From contig QHYM01000120.1 of NCBI GenBank assembly GCA_003223295.1, forward strand, positions 1 through 35,354: a stretch of 35,354 nt of DNA, written 5' to 3'. This document shows positions 10,126 to 19,400 of the stretch, one piece after another; position 1 is the stretch's first letter; the number at the start of each line of letters is the position of its first letter. Position numbers and translations under genes: made by a program. Source of the DNA: Acidobacteriota bacterium. GTDB taxonomy: Bacteria > Acidobacteriota > Terriglobia > Acidiferrales > UBA7541. The notes beneath the pieces were generated by a model. That model saw nothing but the letters and a program-made list of their open reading frames with translations. It searched no databases and was not told the origin of the DNA.

Positions 10126-10130
10126 CTCCT
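10126..10130 (-). promoter_or_regulatory. Ribosome-binding site of the mdtA-like gene
   Basis: The minus strand reads AGGAG, 7 nt before the ATG at 10118. It fixes the start at 10118 rather than the in-frame ATG at 10100. Confidence 0.7.
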
Positions 10131-10239
10131 AACCTAAGAGGTACAAGAATGTGCTACGTTCGTGCGAGCAAGCCTACAAAAGGCAGGGCGTCTCGGGTAA
10201 TTCCAAGGGCTGCTCCAACGCAGGGGCATAGACTATTGG

Positions 10240-10251
10240 AGACTTAAGTCT
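10240..10251. promoter_or_regulatory. 12-bp perfect palindrome, candidate operator
   Basis: AGACTTAAGTCT is its own reverse complement. It lies 122 bp upstream of the mdtA-like start and 218 bp upstream of the cytochrome start. The half-site AGACT recurs as TAGACTAT at 10229-10236 and 10399-10406 in the same intergenic region. A dimeric regulator is the natural reading, but no regulator gene is adjacent. Confidence 0.35.
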
Positions 10252-10468
10252 ACGCCTACATAAGACGGCTCAGGCAGAACAAAGGTTACGCGCGGGGGAG
10301 AGTGTGGGTGGGGCAGATATGTCACTCGACCGCCCCACGATTCCCTTCGGCGGAGCACCGCTTGCAATTTGTGGCGTGCAGAATGACGGCGAAAACTTTA
10401 GACTATGGCGGAACCAAACCACATTGGAACGTTTTAGACCGATCCCGAATGGGACTGGAGGATTATAA

Positions 10469-11071
10469 ATGGCTAAGGGCCTGGTCTTAGGAATCCTGAT
10501 CGGCATTTTGTTGCTTGTGGGGAGCGCGTACTTGTACTTTTCCTGGGGTTTCGCACCGGTCGCAACGTCAGCGGCCCCGATGCCATTCGAAAGAAAATTG
10601 GCGAAGGCGGCGCAGCATGCGTACCTGGATAAGTTGCCGCATCCCCAACCGCTCGTTCCCGCGGACGAAGCGAACCTGATTGCCGGCGCGAAGGTTTATA
10701 AGGAACACTGCGCCGTGTGTCACGGCCTGCCTGACCAACCCAAGTCGGCGGTTTCGCAAGGAATGTTTCCAAAGCCGCCGGAACTTTTCCACGGCACGGG
10801 CGTGACGGACGATGAACCCTGGGAGACCTACTGGAAGGTGGAAAACGGCATTCGAATGACAGGGATGCCGGGATTCAAAGGCCAGCTCTCGGAAAAAGAA
10901 ATCTGGCAGGTCACGATGCTGGTGAAGAACGCGGACAAGATTACGGAGCCTGTAAAGAAAGAGCTGCTGGCTGGGAATTCGACGCCCATGTCCATGGCCA
11001 TGCCGGACATGGAGACCAAGCCTGCGAAAGAAACCAAACCGATGAAAGAGACGAAGCCCGCGAAAAAGTAA
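10469..11071 (+). CDS. Membrane-anchored monohaem c-type cytochrome
   Basis: This 200-residue protein has an N-terminal membrane anchor (residues 4-25), then a class-I cytochrome c domain. The haem site is CAVCH at 81-85, and M133 in RMTGMPGF is the likely sixth ligand. A conserved GAKVYKEHC start and the TYWKVENGIRMTGMPGF stretch match small cytochrome c domains (cytochrome_CBB3 type). The C-terminus carries three copies of an ETKP-(A/M) unit, giving a Lys/Glu-rich tail that may be flexible. It should face the periplasm and carry electrons, but no oxidase, dehydrogenase or reductase gene is adjacent, so its partners are unknown. GGAGG at 10457-10461, 7 nt before the ATG, supports the start. 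It ends 14 bp from the convergent MFS gene. Confidence 0.88.
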   Translation: MAKGLVLGILIGILLLVGSAYLYFSWGFAPVATSAAPMPFERKLAKAAQHAYLDKLPHPQPLVPADEANLIAGAKVYKEHCAVCHGLPDQPKSAVSQGMFPKPPELFHGTGVTDDEPWETYWKVENGIRMTGMPGFKGQLSEKEIWQVTMLVKNADKITEPVKKELLAGNSTPMSMAMPDMETKPAKETKPMKETKPAKK

Positions 11072-11085
11072 ATCCGGCGGCGCGC

Positions 11086-12333
11086 TCAGTTCGCGAATTT
11101 GCCCGTTTCGTCTGCGTTGCGTAATTCGGGAAACCACCAGGCCCACAGGCCGGTCACCAGGATTGCGCCTACGCCACCCAGCACAACCGCGGGCACGCTG
11201 CCAAACCAGTGGGCGGTGAGGCCCGATTCGAATTGACCGAGTTCATTGGAAGCGCCGACGAAGACGGAGTCCACGGCGTTGACGCGGCCGCGCATTTCGT
11301 CCGGCGTGCCCAGTTGAATGAGCAACTGGCGGACGATTACGCTGACCATGTCCGTGGCTCCGACGAGAAAAAGCGCGACGAGAGAAACGATGAGGTTTCG
11401 CGAGATCCCGAAGAAGATGGTGGCCAGCCCGAATCCCGCGACGCACCACAACATTCGAGTACCGGCGTGGCGGCCCAACGGCTTGTGGGCGAGCACAATG
11501 GCCATCACCGCCGCACCCACTGCGGGTGCGCTGCGAAGAAGGCCAAGACCCCAAGGACCGGTCAATAGAATTTCTTTCGCGTAGACGGGAAGCAGCGCGA
11601 CCGCTCCTCCCAGAAGGACCGCAAACAAATCCAAAGAGATCGAGCCGAGAATCAGTTTTTCGCGCCAAATGTAATGGAGGCCAGCCAGCGTGGTTTTCCA
11701 ATTCAACGGCTCGGGAGCGCGCTCAACCGATTGAATTTTTACCCTCCAAGCACAGACGGCGGCGACCGAGGCAGTGAAGAAAGAAAGAGCGTAAACCGCG
11801 GCGGGCCCGCGCGTAATGGCGTAGACAATTCCTCCGACCGAGGGGCTAAGGATCACCGTGCCCTGAAAAAAGACGGAGTGCCAGGCCACTGCATTTGGGA
11901 AGTCCTTCGCGGGAACTAACTGAGGAAGAAGCGAGCGAGTTGCAGGCGCGCTGAAACAACGCGCAACACCCAGGAAGAGAAGCACCGCATAGATTGGGTA
12001 GGGTGAGTGGAATCCGCACAGCGTGAGAAATAACAAAGCGCCCGAGGAAGCCGCGGAGGCGCAGTAGCACAGGACGATCAGCTTGCGCCGATCGAAACGG
12101 TCTGCGGCGTGGCCCGCGACGAGAAAAAGCAAAATGCCCGGCAGGAATTGCGCCAAACCGACCAGGCCAAGGGCGAGAGGCCGCTTGGTGATTTCATAGA
12201 CTTCCCATCCCACCGCGACCGACTGCATCTCGCCGGAAAGGACAATGAAGAAACGCGCCAACTGAAAAAGGACAAAACTTGGGTAGGTGAAAGCGATTCG
12301 CCCGGCGGTGGTGGAATTCTCAGAAGCTGCCAT
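11086..12333 (-). CDS. MFS transporter, EntS-like subfamily
   Basis: This 415-residue protein shows about twelve hydrophobic segments and the MFS loop-2/3 signature in GHAADRFDRRKLIVLCY (about residues 75-90). The overall pattern (FFIVLSGEMQSVAVGWEVYEIT near the start; ATRSLLPQLVPAKDFPNAVAW in the middle; GTPDEMRGRVNAVDSVFVGASNELGQFESG near the end) is that of the EntS/enterobactin-exporter-like MFS group, whose members export siderophores or other small molecules. It lies 91 bp downstream of the metallophosphoesterase on the same strand and could be the third gene of the receptor-phosphatase cluster. No siderophore biosynthesis gene is present. Substrate unknown. Confidence 0.88.
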   Translation of the reverse strand: MAASENSTTAGRIAFTYPSFVLFQLARFFIVLSGEMQSVAVGWEVYEITKRPLALGLVGLAQFLPGILLFLVAGHAADRFDRRKLIVLCYCASAASSGALLFLTLCGFHSPYPIYAVLLFLGVARCFSAPATRSLLPQLVPAKDFPNAVAWHSVFFQGTVILSPSVGGIVYAITRGPAAVYALSFFTASVAAVCAWRVKIQSVERAPEPLNWKTTLAGLHYIWREKLILGSISLDLFAVLLGGAVALLPVYAKEILLTGPWGLGLLRSAPAVGAAVMAIVLAHKPLGRHAGTRMLWCVAGFGLATIFFGISRNLIVSLVALFLVGATDMVSVIVRQLLIQLGTPDEMRGRVNAVDSVFVGASNELGQFESGLTAHWFGSVPAVVLGGVGAILVTGLWAWWFPELRNADETGKFAN

Positions 12334-12424
12334 CCAATCTACTTTGCCACAAAAGGCAAAGCGGAACGAGAACGGTGAGCGGAGAGCCTTCTATTTGGAG
12401 AGGATTCGTTGGAGATTCTGGAGA

Positions 12425-13360
12425 CTAGTGGCAGACGCCGCTGCCCGAATCCCCGTAGGTCTTGCCTTCCTCAGGAACGAATTGCCAGTCGTAACCCTTG
12501 GCATGAAGCGTGAGCTTCAGAACGCCGAAAGCCTCGGTGTTGCGCACTTCGCTGTTGGGCTTCGGGGCGCCAAACGGGCGAAGACCCTTCCCGCCGGTAC
12601 CCACAACGAACTCGCGAATGCCGCGAGCTGAGTCGAGTGTGCCGTCGGGCGCTTGCGGCGCGAAACGCTCGTAGTCGTGGTCGTGGCCGTTGATCACCAC
12701 GTCGGCGTTGGCATCGTACAGCGCGTCCCAGAGCATTTTCACGGTCAAATCGTTGCCATGCGCGCTGCCGGAACTGAAGAGCGGTTTGTGCCAATAGGCG
12801 AGCGTGCACGCCACGGGATGCGCCGCAAGATCGGCGCGGAGCCACCTTTCTTGCGGTGAGCCGGAATCGCAGCCGCCGACGTCTTTGCACTCGCTGTTCA
12901 GCACGATGATGTGCCAGGGGCCGAGTTCGTAGCTGTAGTAGCCGGTCTTGGGATCGCCAGCAGCCACGCCAAAATAATCAAAATACGGCGTGGCTCCTGC
13001 AGCATGAAACTCATGATTGCCCAGAGCGGGGCGCGTGCGGGATCTCGCGCGGCCCCAGGTTTTGTCGTAGCAGGTGAAATTTTCCTTGCTGCCGTCGGGA
13101 TAGGCGAGGTCGCCGACGGCCATCACGGTTCCCGGGATCAGGTCCAGCAATTTGGCGGTGGCTTCTGCGCCGACGAGATTCTTGCAGTCGGCGATGTCGC
13201 CTGCGCCGACCAAGACAGCAGCTTGATCATCCTTTGCCACCGGCGGTGTGAGGAGACGCGATTCGGCGTTTCCCGCAAAAGAAGCCGGGACAAGAACCAG
13301 AACAAAAAACGCACTTCGACACAAATTCTTGGGCATCGTTCGTGCGCCCTTATCGTTCAT
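12425..13360 (-). CDS. Exported purple-acid-phosphatase-like metallophosphoesterase
   Basis: All five calcineurin-like metal motifs are visible in the 311-residue protein: GDIAD (D55), GDLAY (D84, Y87), GNHE (N115, H116), YWHKP (H191) and GHDHDY (H226, H228). The tyrosine in GDLAY is the residue that ligands Fe(III) in purple acid phosphatases, so a dinuclear Fe-M centre is plausible. A signal peptide (NLCRSAFFVLVLVPASFAGNA) directs export. It should release phosphate from organic phosphoesters in the periplasm. The ATG at 13360 overlaps the stop of the TonB receptor by 11 nt; a second in-frame ATG at 13336, 14 nt past that stop, gives a more compact signal peptide and is a real alternative. 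Either start implies translational coupling with the receptor. Confidence 0.87.
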   Translation of the reverse strand: MNDKGARTMPKNLCRSAFFVLVLVPASFAGNAESRLLTPPVAKDDQAAVLVGAGDIADCKNLVGAEATAKLLDLIPGTVMAVGDLAYPDGSKENFTCYDKTWGRARSRTRPALGNHEFHAAGATPYFDYFGVAAGDPKTGYYSYELGPWHIIVLNSECKDVGGCDSGSPQERWLRADLAAHPVACTLAYWHKPLFSSGSAHGNDLTVKMLWDALYDANADVVINGHDHDYERFAPQAPDGTLDSARGIREFVVGTGGKGLRPFGAPKPNSEVRNTEAFGVLKLTLHAKGYDWQFVPEEGKTYGDSGSGVCH

Positions 13361-16160
13361 GCAGCGGCGTCCAGCGGAATCCCGCGGCGATGGTGGGCCG
13401 GTAATATTCGCGCTGGAGCATGTACTGTGGGCTGCCGTTATAAAAGCCGAAGACCTCGTTGTTGATATTGAGGCCGTACATGACGAACTGAAAGCCGCGC
13501 ATCATGCGCACGCTGCCTTGGGCATCGAACTGAAGGTGCGGATAGAAGTAGTTATCGCCGAAGGGGCCAGGAGTGCCATCCCCATAGGCAGCGATGTTCT
13601 GAGCGTTGTAAGAAAGGCCCAAACGAACCGAGACTCGCCCGCGATCGTAGGTCGGGCTAACGTTCCAGGTATGGGGCGCGTTGCGAACCAGCCGGGGATG
13701 ATCGGTGCGGCCCGGTAATGCGCTCACGCGGGACACGGTGTAGCCATAATTGGCGGAGAAGCCGAGTCCACGCAAGGCGCCAGGCATGAACGACAAGTGT
13801 TGCAGGTACCCAGCTTCAAAACCATTGATCCACGCGCTGCCCGCATTGATGGGTTGACTGCCTCGACAGCTAGTCGTCGAGCAGTCCGTAGTACCAAACG
13901 TGCCGGAAGTGATTGGAAATGTCGTGGAAGCCAAAGGGTCAGTCAGGTTCTTGTAGAAGTACCCCGCCTCGATCATTCCGAACGGGTTGATGTAGTGCTC
14001 GACGAGTATGTCGACGTTATCCGCGGCCTCCGGTTTGAGATTTGGATTCCCGAGGGAAACCAAGACCGGGTTGGCGGTATTATCAACGGTCGCTGCTACT
14101 GCAATCTCTTGCGGATCCGGGCGTGATAGTCCCCGGCTGTAAACCAAACGCAGATTGGTATCCTTGGTGAGAGCAAACCGGAGGGAGGCGCTCGGCAACA
14201 CTTTCACGTAGGAGCCATTGAATTTATGAGTAGTTCCAAGGAATTGGCCGTCACCATCGACGTCAGGGGCCACGGTATCGAGGTTGGTATCCTCAAAGCG
14301 GACGCCAGCTACTAAACGGACTTTGCTGAAATCGAGAGTGTTCATCAGGTAGCCAGCACTGACTTTTTCAATCAGGTCAAACTGGCTAGAAACGTCATGC
14401 GCGAGGGAGTAATTCGCCGCATTGGCAGCGAGATCCGCCTTAAATGCATTGTACACACCATTAAATGCCGGATTGGGGCCCAGCTTGTAGGCACCCTGGT
14501 AATAATCGCTGTTGGAGAAGCTATTTGGGAACTCGGCTAGTGTAATGGATGCACCCGAGCCAGTGGGAAAAAAGTTGTCCGTGAACGTATTGGCAAATTT
14601 ATGCGCGTTGCGGAACTTCCCACCCACTTCGATCGTTGCCAGGTGCGAGCCGAGGCGATAACGCTTGGCCATGGCTCCCGTAAACTGGAGATTGAGTTGG
14701 GCGCTCAGCCCGTGGTTGATCTGCATGCGGCTTAGCGGCATGGTGCTCTGATTCGTGTACGCTTCGGTGAAGCAGCTGGGGGTCCACTGGGGAAGATACA
14801 GGCTCATTGTGTTCGCCAAGTCGTATTGGCACGAACTTGTGGCTAGATTGGAACTAAAGGAAGCCGAGCGGTCACCGACCTGGCCAATTTGCCGAGCGCG
14901 CGATGCGGAAACGTCCCAGGTGTACCACGTTGTAGCAAGCACATGCTTGCCACCAAGCAGTACGCTACCGATCCCATAATCAGGCCGGCGGATCTGATCG
15001 TTGAAACTGGGTGGCCCACCGTTAGTAAACAGGTTGTCGTTGATCGAATAGACCCAGCGGTCGCCGTAATTCTTGAAGTCGGAGTAAAGGCCACGGATAT
15101 AGATTGTGGATCCGTCTGAAGGCTTGTAATCGGCACTTCCCGCTAGCCCCCATCGGCTGCGGTAGTAGCGGTACTCACGGATATCCATGGAATCAAAGAT
15201 GCGAACCTGCTGCCCTCCCACGGATGCAAGGTCCGGCACCGGCTCGATGTCGTCAATCCCGCGGCCATTCCAATCATAAGATCCGCCAATGAGCACACCA
15301 ATACGCTTGCTGGCACCAAAGCGCTGGCCCACGGTACCGGTGTTTTCTGTAAGGCCACGGCCACCGAGGATTGGAGTGTATCCACCCATGCTGCTGAAGT
15401 TCATCGTGGGGCGTTCTCCAGCGGTCTTGGTGACGAGATTCACGGAGCCACCGATACCGTCGCCATCCATGTTGGCTTGCAAAGTCTTATTGATTTCGAC
15501 GGACTCGACGATATCCGCGGGGATGGCGTCGAACTTGATCTGACGAACGCCGGATTCCGGCGAGGGCACGTTGATCCCGTCGATGGTGGTGTTAGTCAAC
15601 CGCGGCTCGGTTCCGCGAACCTGCACATACTTGCCTTCGCCTTCATCGCGTTCAATGGTGACGCTGGGCAGGCGGCCAAGGGCATCGGCCATATTGGCGT
15701 TGGGCAAGCTGCGAATCACGTCGGCGGGTAAAACCTGAACAACATTATCAGCGGTACGTTCGCGGTTTACGGCTGCGGCCTCTCCCGAAGCGCGTTCGGC
15801 CGTGACGAGGACCTCCAGGTTCTGGGACTCCGGGCCCAACTTGGCCTCCACGGAGACAGCCTGGCCTGCGGCGACATTCACGGCCTGTGTGAATTCTCCG
15901 AAGCCCACATACGTGACCGTCACCGTATAACTTCCCGGCTCAAGATCGTTCACGAAGAACTGCCCCTGCGCATCGGAAACGACATTAACGCCCTTTGGCT
16001 CAACGGTGATTTGGGCACCCTGAAGAACGCCGCCCGAGCTGTCCATGACGCGGCCCGCAATGGTACCTTTGCGCCCTTGTCCGGCAGTTTGCGCCTGCGC
16101 AGGCGTGTTCAGCAGCAGCGAGCAAGAAAAAACAACGAGCAAACCCACAAAACTTCGCAT
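13350..16160 (-). CDS. TonB-dependent outer-membrane receptor with N-terminal carboxypeptidase-regulatory-like domain
   Basis: This 936-residue protein begins with a signal peptide (to about residue 23, ...TPAQA). A carboxypeptidase-D regulatory-like beta domain follows at about 31-110, a possible TonB box at about 115-122 (LEVLVTAE), the plug at about 137-250, and the 22-strand barrel to the end (GFRWTPLHER). The plug motifs NMADALGRLPSVTIERDEGEGKYVQVRG, split over residues 156-183, and MDGDGIGGSVNLVTK match the Xanthomonas/Caulobacter-type receptor family (TIGR01782), members of which often import carbohydrates or sit beside hydrolases. Here the partner is an overlapping phosphoesterase, suggesting uptake of a phosphorylated compound or its product. 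An ideal AAAAGGAG at 16166-16173 supports the start. Ligand unknown. Confidence 0.93.
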   Translation of the reverse strand: MRSFVGLLVVFSCSLLLNTPAQAQTAGQGRKGTIAGRVMDSSGGVLQGAQITVEPKGVNVVSDAQGQFFVNDLEPGSYTVTVTYVGFGEFTQAVNVAAGQAVSVEAKLGPESQNLEVLVTAERASGEAAAVNRERTADNVVQVLPADVIRSLPNANMADALGRLPSVTIERDEGEGKYVQVRGTEPRLTNTTIDGINVPSPESGVRQIKFDAIPADIVESVEINKTLQANMDGDGIGGSVNLVTKTAGERPTMNFSSMGGYTPILGGRGLTENTGTVGQRFGASKRIGVLIGGSYDWNGRGIDDIEPVPDLASVGGQQVRIFDSMDIREYRYYRSRWGLAGSADYKPSDGSTIYIRGLYSDFKNYGDRWVYSINDNLFTNGGPPSFNDQIRRPDYGIGSVLLGGKHVLATTWYTWDVSASRARQIGQVGDRSASFSSNLATSSCQYDLANTMSLYLPQWTPSCFTEAYTNQSTMPLSRMQINHGLSAQLNLQFTGAMAKRYRLGSHLATIEVGGKFRNAHKFANTFTDNFFPTGSGASITLAEFPNSFSNSDYYQGAYKLGPNPAFNGVYNAFKADLAANAANYSLAHDVSSQFDLIEKVSAGYLMNTLDFSKVRLVAGVRFEDTNLDTVAPDVDGDGQFLGTTHKFNGSYVKVLPSASLRFALTKDTNLRLVYSRGLSRPDPQEIAVAATVDNTANPVLVSLGNPNLKPEAADNVDILVEHYINPFGMIEAGYFYKNLTDPLASTTFPITSGTFGTTDCSTTSCRGSQPINAGSAWINGFEAGYLQHLSFMPGALRGLGFSANYGYTVSRVSALPGRTDHPRLVRNAPHTWNVSPTYDRGRVSVRLGLSYNAQNIAAYGDGTPGPFGDNYFYPHLQFDAQGSVRMMRGFQFVMYGLNINNEVFGFYNGSPQYMLQREYYRPTIAAGFRWTPLHER

Positions 16161-16165
16161 GAGAA

Positions 16166-16173
16166 CTCCTTTT
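16166..16173 (-). promoter_or_regulatory. Strong ribosome-binding site of the TonB-dependent receptor
   Basis: The minus strand reads AAAAGGAG, 5 nt before the ATG at 16160. It is the longest Shine-Dalgarno match on this strand in the window and implies high expression of the receptor. Confidence 0.75.
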
Positions 16174-16441
16174 AGAGAGGAATTCGAGCTGTGCCGCGCT
16201 TCGAGGCGGATGATCCGAATCGTTCAACTGATCGTGTAACCAGAATCTCAGCGTTCCCACTTCCCCACACACCCCAAAAGACTTGGCGAGGAGGAGTAAA
16301 CGCGAGATTTGTGACTGGCAGATAACAGAAGAATGATAAAGACGTTAAGCGCAATTCAGGCGCGCGGAGAGACTGGCCAAAACGAGTGCCTGAGGCCGAA
16401 AGCTGAGATGTTGCCAAGCTGGGCGCAGCATGACGCGCCTT

Positions 16442-16467
16442 TGTGGACGCGTTAAAGCGCGCCCACA
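16442..16467 (-). terminator. Hairpin downstream of the RND permease, possible terminator
   Basis: Ten base pairs are possible between 16442-16451 and 16458-16467 (TGTGGACGCG / CGCGCCCACA) with a 6-nt loop; the single mismatch on the plus strand is a G-U wobble in the minus-strand RNA. It lies 33 nt past the RND stop codon. There is no U-run after it, so it may stabilise the mRNA 3' end or need Rho rather than act as an intrinsic terminator. Confidence 0.4.
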
Positions 16468-16499
16468 CCTCGCGCTGGTTTTGACTTGTCCTGTTCGCC

Positions 16500-19400
16500 T
16501 TATTCGTGGGCAGCGGCGGCGCGCGGACGCAAGTAGAACTGGATCGCCGGAGTGAAGATCAGTGAAAGAACCATGGAGCTGAGCAAGCCGCCAATCACCG
16601 CGACCGCCAGCGGCTTGAGCATTTCGGAGCCGGAGCCAATGCCGAACGCCAACGGGGCCATGCCTGCAATCGTGGCAATCGCCGTCATCGCGATGGGGCG
16701 CAGGCGCCGGCGGCCTGCTTGAATCATGGCCTCTTCGGCGGCAAAACCAAGCTCGCGGAAATGATGCTCGGCGTCGAGAAGCAAAATGCCGTTTTTCGCA
16801 ACGATGCCGATGACCATGATCATGCCCATGAATGACGCCACGTTGAATGTCGTGCCCGTGACCAGCAGCGCCAGAAACCCTCCGAAGGTCGAGAGCAATG
16901 CCGAAGCCAGAATCGCCGTGGGCGCGGAGAAAGTGCGGAATTCGAACAGCAGAACAGCAAACAGCAACACGAGCGCAAGCAGGAAAACCATCAGCAGGTC
17001 GCGGAACGATTTCATTTGCTCCGCGTACGTCCCCCCGTACTCCACGCGAATGGAGGACGGCAGATGCAGACCATCAACTGCCTTTTTCACCGCGGCGATG
17101 CCGGAGCCCAGATCCACTCCTTCGAAGCGCCCTGTGATTTGCACGAGCCGTTGAAGATTCTCGCGGCGGATTTCGGTTTGGCCGGGGTCTAAGCTGACGC
17201 TTGCGAGAGAGCCAAGCGTCGCGGTGCGTCCGGTGGAACTGGTCAGCAACGTATCGCTCATGCGTTCCAAAGAAGTCCGATTCTGTTCCGGGAACCTAAC
17301 CCTGATGGTGTAGGCACGGTCATTCAGCACCACGGGAGTGGCGGCGGGTTCGCCTTCCAGAATTGCAGCCGCGTCCACTGAAACCTCTTCGGGCGTAAAG
17401 CCAGCACGCGCGGCCACCGTAGGATTAATCTGAAACGTGGTTGCTGGACCGCTGATGGTGTTTTCGATTCCGTTGAGCACATCCACGACACCATGAACGT
17501 TCTGTATCGCCTCCGCGACGCGCGGCGCGGCGCCGGCCAAGAGCTTGGGATCCGGGGAAAAGAGCCTGATGACGATGGGCTCCGGCTGGCTGGTAAGGTC
17601 GCCAATCATGTCCTGCAAAACCTGCACGAACTCGACTTTGGTGGCGGGCTCGGTCTGCTCAATCTCCTTTCGAATGTCATTCATGATTTCCTCAATGCCC
17701 CGCTTGCGATCGCGCTTGAGCTTCACGGTGAAATCGCCGCGATTCGCTTCGGTAACTGCGGACAACCCTAGCTCCAGGCCGGTGCGACGCGAAGTGTTCT
17801 CCACTTCGGGCTGAGACTTCACGATCTCTTCAATGTGCAGCAGAATACGATTGGATTCGGCAAGCGAGCTGCCGGACGGCGTCCAGTAATCGAGAATGAA
17901 GCCGCCCTCGTCCATTGCCGGAAGCAGGTCGGTTCCCAGGAAGTTGTAGCAGAGGTAGGAAGCCACAATAATCACACTCGAGCCGCCCAAGATCAGCACA
18001 GGCCGTTCGAGGACAGCGCCTAGAGCTTTTGCATAAAAGGTGACGATGCGGCCAAACAGTCCGGTGAACTGAGCCTCCTCGACCGCGAGCAGTGAAGCAA
18101 CATCCGTGCCGGAAGGTCGTTCGCCCGCGGCTCGCGGAGCTTCTTTGCGGCGCACAAGATACTGGCTCAGCGTCGGCGTCCAGGTAAGGGCGAGCAACAG
18201 CGAAGTGAAGAGCGAGACCGTCATGGTGACGGCCAGCGCGCGAAAGAAGGTCCCGGTTACGCCGGTGATGGAGATGAGCGGAAGAAAAACGACAATAGGC
18301 GTGATCGTGGAGCCGATCAGAGGAATAGTCATTTCCCGGAGCGCGCTCTGAATGGCTTCGACCCGCCCCTGGCCGGCGTCGCGATGCAGCACGATGTTTT
18401 CCAAGACCACGATAGCGTCGTCAATCACCAGGCCCACCGCAGCGGCGAGACCACCCAGCGTCATGAGATTAAAGCTCTCGCCTGCGAGCTTCAGCACAAT
18501 GAAGGTAATCAGCAGCGTGGCTGGAATGACCAGGCCAGCAACCAGTGAGGTACCCCAATCGCGAAGGAAAAGAACCAGGATGATGGAGGAGAGCAGCAGG
18601 CCGAGCAGCACCGCGTCGCGCACGCTGGCGATGGATTCGCGAACAATTGTGGATTGATCGTAGAACGGCTCGATGTGCACGCCCGGCGGCAGCGTGGGCC
18701 GAATAGCTTCTATTTGCGCGTGGACCAGGTTGGCTACGTCCAGCGTGTTGCCGTCCGGCTGGCGATTGACGTTGAGCAGGACCGCCGGCTTGCCGTTGGC
18801 AGTCACAATTGTGTAAACGGGCGCCACCGAGGGCGTGATTTTCGCAATATCGCCCAACCGGATGGGAACCTGCGACGACGAAGTTTTCACCACGATTTGC
18901 CCAATCTGTTCCGGCGTGCGCACCTGCCCGCTGACAAGGCCGAGCACCAATTTGTGCTCGTTCTCGATTAGTCCTGGGGAGTCGATCAGATTCGTCTTGC
19001 GAATCGCTTCAAGAATGTCGCTGACGGTGATTCCAGAAGCCAGCAGCCGCGCCGGATCCGGAGTCACCTGGAATTCCGGAACGCGCCCGCCTTGCACGAT
19101 AACGGAAGCAACGCCATCCAAACGGTTCACGCGCGGCTTGATGTCGTAGGTGGCGATTTCCCAGAGCTTGTCGGGGGGAACGGTGTCGGACGTCAAGCTG
19201 TAGCCGATGATGGGAAACACCGCGAATGTGAGCCGATGCGTTTGCACTTTGGCTGTGGGAGGCAGTTCGGCTTGCAGGCGCGCGACGACGGCGTCGACGC
19301 GCTGCAGCGTCAAAATCATGTCGCTGCTCCAGTCGAAGAAAAGATCGACCTCCGCGTCCCCACGGCTGGTGACCGACGTGACTTTTTGGAGGCCAGGGAC

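Larger units (their letters stand above)
10119..10468. other. 350-bp divergent intergenic region between the mdtA-like and cytochrome c genes
   Basis: No credible gene was found here; the short open frames overlap the cytochrome start or lack ribosome-binding sites. The region must hold the promoter of the mdtABC-like operon (minus) and that of the cytochrome gene (plus), but no hexamer pair is convincing on either strand. The notable content is a 12-bp perfect palindrome and two copies of TAGACTAT, annotated separately. Confidence 0.6.
16161..16499. other. 339-bp intergenic region between the RND permease and the TonB receptor
   Basis: Both flanking genes run on the minus strand. The side next to the RND gene holds a strong hairpin (16442-16467); the side next to the receptor holds its ribosome-binding site. 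The receptor promoter must lie between, but no clear -35/-10 pair is seen. A search by eye for PHO-box-like 11-bp-spaced repeats was negative. No gene is supported. Confidence 0.6.

Noticed and set aside
10270-10506. Small open frames in the mdtA-cytochrome intergenic region
   Set aside because: They overlap the cytochrome start or its ribosome-binding site and have no translation signals of their own.
16280-16350. Possible PHO box upstream of the TonB receptor
   Set aside because: The minus strand has CTTTATC and CTGTTAT-like words, but spaced 13-14 bp rather than 11, with poor matches to the consensus.
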